From Thiothrix caldifontis (GTDB lineage: Bacteria; Pseudomonadota; Gammaproteobacteria; Thiotrichales; Thiotrichaceae): 64,000 nucleotides of DNA. Shown one piece after another: positions 57,206 through 64,000 of this stretch. A program made the translations under genes and the position numbers. Positions within the stretch are counted from its first letter, which is position 1; the number at the start of each line of letters is the position of its first letter. The stretch lies in the NCBI RefSeq assembly GCF_900107695.1, contig NZ_FNQP01000001.1, forward strand, positions 161,875-225,874. The letters are read 5' to 3'. Below the pieces are notes generated by a model that did no database searches, had not been told where the DNA came from, and saw only the letters and a program-made list of their open reading frames with translations.

Positions 57206-59077
57206 ATGCATTACCCACAGTCCTACGATGTCATCGTTATCGGTGGCGGACACGCCGGAACCGAAGCCGCGCTTGCTGCTGCGCGTATGGGGCAGCGTAC
57301 TCTCTTGCTGACCCACAATATCGAAACCATCGGCGCAATGAGTTGCAACCCCGCTATCGGGGGTATCGGCAAAGGGCATTTGGTCAAGGAAGTTGATGCA
57401 ATGGGTGGCGCAATGGCGCACGCGGCAGACCGTGGTGGTATCCAATTCCGCATCCTCAATTCCAGCAAAGGTGCGGCAGTGCGGGCGACTCGCGCCCAAG
57501 CAGACCGCATCCGCTACAAATCGGCGATTCGTACCATCGTCGAAAACCAGCCCAATTTGCAGATGTTCCAACAAGCCGTGGATGATTTGTTGGTGGAAGG
57601 TGATCGGGTCGTGGGTGTGCGTACCCAAATGGGCTTGAGTTTTTCCGCCCGTGCGGTGGTATTAACCTCAGGGACATTCCTTGCGGGCAAAATCCACATT
57701 GGTTTAAGCAATCATGCCGGTGGACGTGCCGGTGATCCGCCCTCCATTGCGTTGTCGCAACGTTTACGCGAACTGCCGTTCCGGGTTGATCGCCTAAAAA
57801 CGGGTACGCCGCCGCGCATTGATGCTCGCAGTATCGACTTCAGCAAACTGGAAGAGCAGCCCGGGGACACGCCTACGCCCGTGTTTTCATTTCTGGGCAG
57901 TGTAGATGAACATCCGCCGCAGATTTCGTGCTACATCACCTACACCAACACCGAAACCCACGAGATTATCCGTGGCGGTTTAGACCGTTCGCCCATGTAT
58001 ACGGGTGTCATTGAAGGCATTGGTCCGCGCTACTGCCCGTCGATTGAAGACAAAGTGGTGCGTTTTGCCGACAAAGACCGCCACCAGATTTTCATCGAAC
58101 CCGAAGGGCTGGATACACACGAAGTCTACCCCAACGGCATTTCCACCAGTTTGCCGTTCGATGTGCAATACGCGCTGGTGCGCTCAATGGCTGGTCTGGA
58201 AAACGCACACATTACTCGCCCCGGCTACGCGATTGAATACGATTTCTTTGACCCGCGTGATCTCAAGCCGACGTTGGAAACCAAGGCGGTGCAGGGTTTG
58301 TTTTTCGCAGGGCAAATCAACGGCACGACGGGTTACGAAGAGGCTGCTGCGCAAGGTTTGCTCGCAGGTTTGAACGCCGGTTTATACGCCCAAGAAAAAG
58401 ATGGCTGGTATCCACGCCGTGACCAAGCTTACCTCGGTGTGTTAGTGGATGATTTAATCACGCTAGGCACGAAAGAACCGTACCGCATGTTCACCAGCCG
58501 CGCCGAACATCGTTTATTGCTGCGTGAAGACAATGCCGATTTGCGCCTGACTGAAATAGGGCGCGAGCTAGGTTTGGTCGATGACTTGCGCTGGGCAGCA
58601 TTTTGCACCAAGCGTGAAGCCATTGAGCAAGAACAGCAACGCCTCCGCGCCACGGTATTGCAACCCACAGCGGTCAGCGTGGAAGATAGCCAGCGGGTAT
58701 TCGGCGATGTCTTGTCACGCGATTACAAATTACACGACTTATTACGCCGCCCTAACGTCACTTATGCTACGCTGACCAGTCTGCCAGCGGTTGGTCGCCC
58801 CGTTACCGATGAAAAAGTGGCTGAACAAGTCGAAATTCAATGCAAATACGCCGGATACATTGAGCGCCAGCACGACGAAATCGACAAACAGCGTCGTCAC
58901 GAAGAAACCCGCCTGCCGGATTGGTTGGATTACACCCAAGTACGCGGTCTCTCCAACGAAGTTCGTCAGAAATTGCAAATGCAACGCCCTGCGACCGTTG
59001 GGCAAGCTGCACGAACACCCGGCATTACCCCCGCCGCAATTTCGTTATTGCTCGTGCATTTGAAAAAGGCAGGTTGA
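57206..59077 (+). CDS. mnmG: tRNA uridine-5-carboxymethylaminomethyl modification protein MnmG
   Basis: FAD- and folate-dependent subunit of the MnmEG complex that modifies wobble U34. 623 residues; dinucleotide motif [17 protein letters not shown] at 11-27, [19 protein letters not shown] with the catalytic cysteine, and [11 protein letters not shown]. The ATG at 57206 has AAGGAG upstream; the longer open frame to 57122 overlaps bioB. rsmG follows after 3 bases, the classic gidA-gidB order found near replication origins. Confidence 0.96.
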   Translation: MHYPQSYDVIVIGGGHAGTEAALAAARMGQRTLLLTHNIETIGAMSCNPAIGGIGKGHLVKEVDAMGGAMAHAADRGGIQFRILNSSKGAAVRATRAQADRIRYKSAIRTIVENQPNLQMFQQAVDDLLVEGDRVVGVRTQMGLSFSARAVVLTSGTFLAGKIHIGLSNHAGGRAGDPPSIALSQRLRELPFRVDRLKTGTPPRIDARSIDFSKLEEQPGDTPTPVFSFLGSVDEHPPQISCYITYTNTETHEIIRGGLDRSPMYTGVIEGIGPRYCPSIEDKVVRFADKDRHQIFIEPEGLDTHEVYPNGISTSLPFDVQYALVRSMAGLENAHITRPGYAIEYDFFDPRDLKPTLETKAVQGLFFAGQINGTTGYEEAAAQGLLAGLNAGLYAQEKDGWYPRRDQAYLGVLVDDLITLGTKEPYRMFTSRAEHRLLLREDNADLRLTEIGRELGLVDDLRWAAFCTKREAIEQEQQRLRATVLQPTAVSVEDSQRVFGDVLSRDYKLHDLLRRPNVTYATLTSLPAVGRPVTDEKVAEQVEIQCKYAGYIERQHDEIDKQRRHEETRLPDWLDYTQVRGLSNEVRQKLQMQRPATVGQAARTPGITPAAISLLLVHLKKAG

Positions 59078-59080
59078 AGC

Positions 59081-59659
59081 ATGGAGGTGGATGCTCGTGA
59101 AAAACAATTGCTCAATCATTACCTGCAATTATTGCAACGCTGGAACAAGGTTTACAACCTGACCGCAGTGCGTGATCCGGCGGAAATGCAGTCCTTGCAT
59201 ATCGCGGATAGCTTGAGTGTTGCGCCCTATTTGCGGGGTACGACTTGCCTTGATGTGGGCAGTGGGGCAGGATTACCGGGAATTCCGCTGGCGATTATTC
59301 AGCCGCACCGGCAGTTCACCTTGCTCGATACCAATGGCAAGAAAACCCGTTTCATGCAGCAAGCGGTGCTGGAATTGGGCTTGTCCAACGTGACTGTGAT
59401 CCAAACGCGCGTCGAAAGCTGGCAGCCTGTCGGGTGTTTTGACGCGATTATCAGTCGGGCTTTCGCTTCCCTACAGGATTTTGTGACCTTTACCGGCAAA
59501 CATGCCTGTGAAAATGGTATCCTCTACGCCATGAAGGGGCGCTACCCTGACAGCGAACTGGCAGAATTGCCCAGCGGCTGGCAGGTAATGGCGCAACACA
59601 CCCTGCACGTACCCGATTTGGATGCAGAACGGCATCTGTTGGAATTACAGCACGTATAA
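59081..59659 (+). CDS. rsmG: 16S rRNA (guanine527-N7)-methyltransferase
   Basis: 192 residues, somewhat shorter than the 207 of E. coli. SAM-binding motif DVGSGAGLPGIPLAI, HIADSL and the N-terminal RWNKVYNLTAVRDP are typical. Modifies G527; loss gives low-level streptomycin resistance in relatives. parA follows 14 bases downstream. Confidence 0.95.
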   Translation: MEVDAREKQLLNHYLQLLQRWNKVYNLTAVRDPAEMQSLHIADSLSVAPYLRGTTCLDVGSGAGLPGIPLAIIQPHRQFTLLDTNGKKTRFMQQAVLELGLSNVTVIQTRVESWQPVGCFDAIISRAFASLQDFVTFTGKHACENGILYAMKGRYPDSELAELPSGWQVMAQHTLHVPDLDAERHLLELQHV

Positions 59660-59673
59660 GCGAGAACCATTTC

Positions 59674-60464
<791 letters not shown>

Positions 60465-60471
<7 letters not shown>

Positions 60472-61319
60472 AAAAACCGGCTTTAGGGCGCGGACTCGAT
60501 ATTTTGTTGAGTTCTGTGCGGGGAGAGGGTGAGCAGACTGACGATACAGTCCTGAAGAGACTTCCCGTAGAGCGGATTCGCCCTGGTCAGTATCAACCGC
60601 GCACTCGGATGGATCCTGATGCCTTACAAGAGTTAGCCGACTCTATTAAAGCCCAAGGATTGGTGCAGCCTGTGGTGGTGCGCAAACTCGGTGGTGGCGA
60701 ATACGAGCTAATTGCAGGTGAGCGTCGCTGGCGGGCAGCACAGTTAGCTGGATTGCATGAAATTCCATCTGTCGTGCGTGACATTCCCGATCAGTCAGCC
60801 GCTGCCATGTCGCTGATCGAAAATATTCAGCGTGAAGATCTTAATGCACTTGAGGAAGCTACGGCTTTACGTCGTTTGATCGACGAGTTTGGTTTGACTC
60901 ATCAGCAAACCGCCGAAGCCGTGGGACGTTCACGCGCAGCGGTGACTAATCTATTGCGCTTGTTAGAATTACAGCCTGAAACCAAAGCGTTGGTGGATGC
61001 AGGGCAGCTTGAAATGGGACACGCTCGTGCTTTGTTGGCATTAGGGGGGCAACAACAAGTGGAAATTGCCCAGAAAGTTGCTGAGCGTCAATTGTCGGTG
61101 CGTGAAACGGAGCGTCTAGTTAAAAATATTCTAGAAGTAGGGCAAAAGCCAGAACCCGAATTTAAGTCATCACCTGATGTGTTGAAGTTGGAACAAACGC
61201 TAGCTGATACCCTTGGGGCTAAAGTTGCTATTCGCTATAACCGCACAGGCAAGGGTAAATTGGTGATTGAATACAATAGTCTAGATGAACTCGATGGTAT
61301 TCTCGGTCATATTCAGTAA
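60465..61319 (+). CDS. parB: Chromosome-partitioning protein ParB (Spo0J)
   Basis: 284 residues; begins KKPALGRGLDILLS, followed by the CTPase/ParB box VVVRKLGGGEYELIAGERRW RAAQ (positions about 66-90), ENIQREDLNALEEA, helix-turn-helix LTHQQTAEAVGRSRAAVTN and C-terminal dimer domain. Clamps on parS and spreads. The next gene, rpsT, has its own promoter. Confidence 0.96.
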
Positions 61320-61336
61320 ATTTTATGCTCAAGGTG

Positions 61337-61365
61337 TTGCTGTGACGATGAAATCGCTGCATAAT
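61337..61365 (+). promoter_or_regulatory. Sigma-70 promoter of rpsT
   Basis: TTGCTG (61337-61342), 17 bases, CATAAT (61360-61365), followed by G/C-rich ACGCGCC, a discriminator like that of the rplC promoter and of stringently controlled genes. Lies 42 bases before the rpsT start. Confidence 0.7.
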
Positions 61366-61406
61366 ACGCGCCTTGTTTTTCGGATTGGTTTTTCGGGAGA
61401 ATACCC

Positions 61407-61673
61407 TTGCCTAACATAGCTTCAGCTAAGAAACGTGTTCGCCAGAGCGAAGTAAGTCGTATGCATAACCGTCACATGCGCACACGTTTACGTACACAAA
61501 TTAAAAATGTCTTGCGTGCGATTGACGCTGGTGACCGTGAAGCTGCCCTGTCTGCTTATCAAGCGGCTGTGCCTGTGATTGATTCCATTGCTGACAAAGG
61601 TATCATTCACAAGAATAAAGCAGCACGCCATAAAAGCCGTCTGAACGCACATATTAAAGCGCTGCAAGCTTAA
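61407..61673 (+). CDS. rpsT: 30S ribosomal protein S20 (UUG start)
   Basis: 88 residues; binds the 5' domain of 16S rRNA. The only start fitting the family N-terminus (MPNIASAKKRVRQSE) is TTG at 61407, with GGGAG 9 bases upstream. E. coli rpsT also uses UUG, where it serves autoregulation, so the rare start appears conserved. Ends with HKNKAARHKSRLNAHIKALQ. Strong terminator follows. Confidence 0.95.
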   Translation: MPNIASAKKRVRQSEVSRMHNRHMRTRLRTQIKNVLRAIDAGDREAALSAYQAAVPVIDSIADKGIIHKNKAARHKSRLNAHIKALQA

Positions 61674-61701
61674 TCATTACGATTGGTTTGGTGTGTTTTC
61701 T

Positions 61702-61731
61702 AAAGCCGGTAATTAAAAACCGGCTTTTTGT
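61702..61731 (+). terminator. Intrinsic terminator after rpsT
   Basis: Nine pairs of AAAGCCGGT with ACCGGCTTT, loop AATTAAAA, followed by TT and GTGTTTG. It ends only 16 bases before coaE, whose own promoter must therefore overlap it. Confidence 0.85.
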
Positions 61732-61746
61732 GTTTGTGTGGTGTTT

Positions 61747-62346
61747 ATGCTGAAAGTTGGTTTAACGGGTGGTATCGGTTGTGGCAAATCCACAGCAGTG
61801 CAACGTTTTCGAGAGCTTGGCGTACCAGTTATCGAAGCTGACCTTATTGCTCGTGAAATTGTTTCAGTAGGGCAGCCTGCCTTGCAGGAAATCACCGATT
61901 ACTTTGGTTCACAGGCACTGCAAGCTGATGGTGTACTTGATCGTGCGTGGCTACGTCAAGCCGTTTTTAGTGACCCATTACGCTTAGAGCAACTCGAATC
62001 CATTCTTCATCCGCGCATCCGCTCTGAAATTCTCGCTAGAATTGCCGCTTGTACTCACAGCGCTTATGTGATTGTTGACGTACCTCTATTGTTTGAAAAG
62101 GGCTATACTCAGCTTTTCGAGCGAATCTTAGTAATTGATTGTTTGCCAGATCAGCAGGTTTTGCGTGTCAGGCAACGTGATGGCAGTGATGATAGTGTGA
62201 TCACGTCTATCATGCAGTCGCAAATTGGGCGTGAGGCACGTTTGCAGCAAGCTCATGACGTTATTAGCAATACCTCATCAATTACTGATTTTTATGAGAA
62301 AATTGATGATTTGAATTTTAAATACATAAAATTGTCAGATGTTTAG
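61747..62346 (+). CDS. coaE: Dephospho-CoA kinase
   Basis: Last enzyme of coenzyme A synthesis, ATP-dependent phosphorylation of dephospho-CoA. 199 residues from the ATG at 61747, Walker A TGGIGCGKST at 7-16, VIEADLIAREIV, and VPLLFEKGYTQLFERILVID. No clear ribosome site is visible; an in-frame GTG at 61738 is the alternative start. zapD follows after 59 bases. Confidence 0.95.
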   Translation: MLKVGLTGGIGCGKSTAVQRFRELGVPVIEADLIAREIVSVGQPALQEITDYFGSQALQADGVLDRAWLRQAVFSDPLRLEQLESILHPRIRSEILARIAACTHSAYVIVDVPLLFEKGYTQLFERILVIDCLPDQQVLRVRQRDGSDDSVITSIMQSQIGREARLQQAHDVISNTSSITDFYEKIDDLNFKYIKLSDV

Positions 62347-62405
62347 TTGCTTGTTCTGTTGGCTTTTTGGTATAAAAGCGCTTCAATAGGGCTTGTAAGT
62401 GTTTT

Positions 62406-63227
62406 ATGATGATTTATGCACAACCGCTGAGTGACGATATTCGTCGAATTTCTGAGCCACATATGATTGGTTATGAACAGCCGCTAAACGAAAAAATCCG
62501 CTTATTTATGCGCTTGGAATTGCTCATGGGGCGGTTTCAATACCATATTTCTACTGGTCCTAAACCTGAAGATACAGTAGCGGCTTTGCATTTGTTGCTG
62601 GATCTTTACAATCTTTCTGCCCGCCTTGATGTCAAAAGTGAAATTCTCAAAGAAATTGACCGAATGGGGCAGTCAGCGCGTTTATTATTGCGAAAAGAAG
62701 AGGCGGATGCTACCCGTCTTGATGCTGTGTTGGAGCAACTCAATTATCATAGCGATGTGCTGTATCAACAGCGGGGGCAATTAGGACAGCATTTAAAGAA
62801 TCACATGTTCTTCAATAGCTTGCGACAACGTTCCACTTTGCCGGGCGGTCTGAATGGTTTTGATATTCCACTATTTCATTACTGGCAAGAGCAAGCGATT
62901 AATGTGCGGGTCGATGATTTACGTGAATGGATTGAGCCGTATGTAACAGCTAATGCAGCAGCCCGTGACTTGCTGAATATCGTGCGTGATTTTGGTGAGC
63001 GTCATGATGAACTGGCTAAGGAGGGTTTTTATCAGTCGATGTTAGAAGCGCGTAAACCTTATCAGATGATGCGGGTTGAATTGCCTGATAATGTCGATTA
63101 TTACCCTGAAATCAGTGCAGGTAAGCAGCGTTTTACCCTGCGTTTCGTGAATGCTGATATGCTGGCAGAGCGGGGTAAGCAGAACCAGAAGGATGTGCCG
63201 TTCACATTGGTGTTGTGTTCTTTCTGA
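62406..63227 (+). CDS. zapD: Cell division protein ZapD
   Basis: 273 residues; cross-links FtsZ filaments at the division ring. Family landmarks: YEQPLNEKIRLFMRLELLM, LRQRSTLPGG, and HYWQEQ with C-terminal beta domain ending VLCSF. In most gammaproteobacteria coaE-zapD are followed by the small zinc protein YacG; here a hairpin and an oppositely oriented gene come next, so yacG is absent from this site. Confidence 0.93.
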   Translation: MMIYAQPLSDDIRRISEPHMIGYEQPLNEKIRLFMRLELLMGRFQYHISTGPKPEDTVAALHLLLDLYNLSARLDVKSEILKEIDRMGQSARLLLRKEEADATRLDAVLEQLNYHSDVLYQQRGQLGQHLKNHMFFNSLRQRSTLPGGLNGFDIPLFHYWQEQAINVRVDDLREWIEPYVTANAAARDLLNIVRDFGERHDELAKEGFYQSMLEARKPYQMMRVELPDNVDYYPEISAGKQRFTLRFVNADMLAERGKQNQKDVPFTLVLCSF

Positions 63228-63253
63228 GAGTTGTGCTGCGACAATTAGGTAAT

Positions 63254-63281
63254 GGCAAGCGGGCTAAAAAGCCCGCTTGCC
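63254..63281. terminator. Perfect inverted repeat between zapD and DUF2914 gene
   Basis: Eleven perfect pairs GGCAAGCGGGC / GCCCGCTTGCC around TAAAAA. Placed between converging genes but without a clear T run on either side (GTTTCTGG or ATTACCTAATT), so it is a likely but weak bidirectional terminator. Confidence 0.65.
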
Positions 63282-63298
63282 GTTTCTGGTTGTTACGT

Positions 63299-63925
63299 TT
63301 AACGTGTTAGCGTATCCCAGATCGCTTGTGAGTTTTTTTCTGGTGTGGCGGCGTCCTTTGGTGTCTCAATAGCCGGTGTTGTTACATTGGGTGGTGGAGC
63401 AGCGGTAGGTAACGCGACGGCAGGGGCTGGTACAGGAGTGGGGGTGGGTTCGCTTGGTGTGATCGGGTCAACGATTAACGTGTCTTGCCGTAAGGTGGAA
63501 CCATCGTCGTTAATGACTGTAACTGTCCATGTCCCCGGTAGGGTGGGGGAGATCGTTTTGTTGGAGTGTACTCGCCAGCGTTGCCCGCCCACAGGAAATT
63601 GCAAGCCTAGTTGGAATGCACCATCTTTCTCCCAACGATGGGTGATGACGTGACCTTGTAATCCAACCAGTTCTGTAAAGTAATACACGGTTTGTCCGGC
63701 ACTAATGCGTGTCACAGCGTTAGCGGGTTCACGTGCGCTAATGTTGGTGGTAAACGTGGCACGCGCTATTTGTGGTTGCGGAGCAGCGCTTGGTGCTGGA
63801 GGGGTTGGTGCTGCTGGTGTTGTGGTGGGGTGTGATATAATCGGCGCTTCTTCTGCCAAAATCATAGGGTTAATTACCCCTGTTAGTATCAGGAAGGCTG
63901 CCGTTTTCACGTAGTTGTTCAACAT
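63299..63925 (-). CDS. Secreted DUF2914-domain protein
   Basis: A 208-residue exported protein: signal peptide (about 1-24, ending MILAEE), proline/alanine-rich linker (30-50), DUF2914 beta domain (about 54-152: ATFTTNISAREPANAV, VYYFTELVGLQGHVITHRWE, QRWRVHSNKTI, LPGTWTVTVINDDG), then a second proline/threonine-rich tail. DUF2914 proteins are periplasmic or membrane-linked with unknown function; the fold suggests binding rather than catalysis. Upstream lies an AT-only 14-base palindrome. Confidence 0.82.
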   Translation of the reverse strand: MLNNYVKTAAFLILTGVINPMILAEEAPIISHPTTTPAAPTPPAPSAAPQPQIARATFTTNISAREPANAVTRISAGQTVYYFTELVGLQGHVITHRWEKDGAFQLGLQFPVGGQRWRVHSNKTISPTLPGTWTVTVINDDGSTLRQDTLIVDPITPSEPTPTPVPAPAVALPTAAPPPNVTTPAIETPKDAATPEKNSQAIWDTLTR

Positions 63926-63947
63926 GGTTTTGCTCTCTTAAAATTAG

Positions 63948-63961
63948 AATATTATAATATT
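63948..63961. promoter_or_regulatory. AT-rich palindrome upstream of DUF2914 gene
   Basis: A perfect 14-base A/T palindrome (AATATTATAATATT) centred about 30 bases upstream of the minus-strand start codon. It contains a TATAAT hexamer on the plus strand and a similar ATTATA on the other, so it may be the promoter core or an operator. Confidence 0.4.
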
Positions 63962-64000
63962 AATGAAAAAGAGTTTACTGTATTTGCAGGACGTTCTCCA

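Overview
The window is a 64 kb piece of a gammaproteobacterial chromosome. The evidence is the complete, syntenic rif-str-S10-spc-alpha ribosomal superoperon, a tRNA-Tyr/Gly/Thr-tuf cluster like that upstream of E. coli tufB, an L10-type leader, rpsT with a UUG start as in E. coli, coaD beside an Alvin-type ferredoxin, TamA/TamB, and zapD. Gene content and style would fit a Thiothrix-like sulfur bacterium (Thiotrichales), but that genus-level guess is inference. Both ends cut through ordinary chromosome; no IS element, phage or CRISPR array is visible.

Layout. (1) 1-5.0 kb: 3' end of lysA, a small FecR-like protein, a zinc ABC importer (znuA divergent from znuCB), coaD and a ferredoxin. (2) 5.05-10.86 kb, minus strand: a tightly packed five-gene operon that I consider the most unusual content here. 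It encodes a secreted protein resembling only the N-terminal N2/N3 domains of copper amine oxidases, two separate secreted proteins resembling the amine oxidase catalytic domain (one with its active site erased, one with copper ligands and catalytic base kept and two CBM9-like domains added), a YtkA-like lipoprotein, and a di-haem MauG-like peroxidase. (3) 11-15.8 kb: a META-domain lipoprotein, a HugZ-like protein, a DUF4143 ATPase, an ElyC-like protein, a toxin-antitoxin pair and trmO. (4) 15.8-24.1 kb: dacB (PBP4), tamA-tamB, and ugd on the opposite strand. (5) 24.2-55.8 kb: tRNA-Tyr, -Gly, -Thr, tuf, tRNA-Trp, secE-nusG, rplKAJL-rpoBC, rpsL-rpsG-fusA-tuf-rpsJ, then rplC through rplQ including secY and rpoA, all on the plus strand. 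(6) 55.8-64 kb: a small membrane protein, bioB, mnmG-rsmG-parA-parB, rpsT, coaE, zapD and a secreted DUF2914 protein.

The ribosomal block makes the translation and transcription core. Its regulation looks locally rewired: rpsJ is joined to the str operon right behind tuf, while a consensus promoter followed at once by an intrinsic-terminator hairpin separates rpsJ from rplC. The rpsL promoter has the same promoter-then-hairpin layout. The amine-oxidase-like operon is proposed as a periplasmic multi-subunit oxidase or binding complex in which a MauG-type haem enzyme may mature or re-oxidise a tyrosine-derived cofactor. That role is inference from domain content and synteny only.
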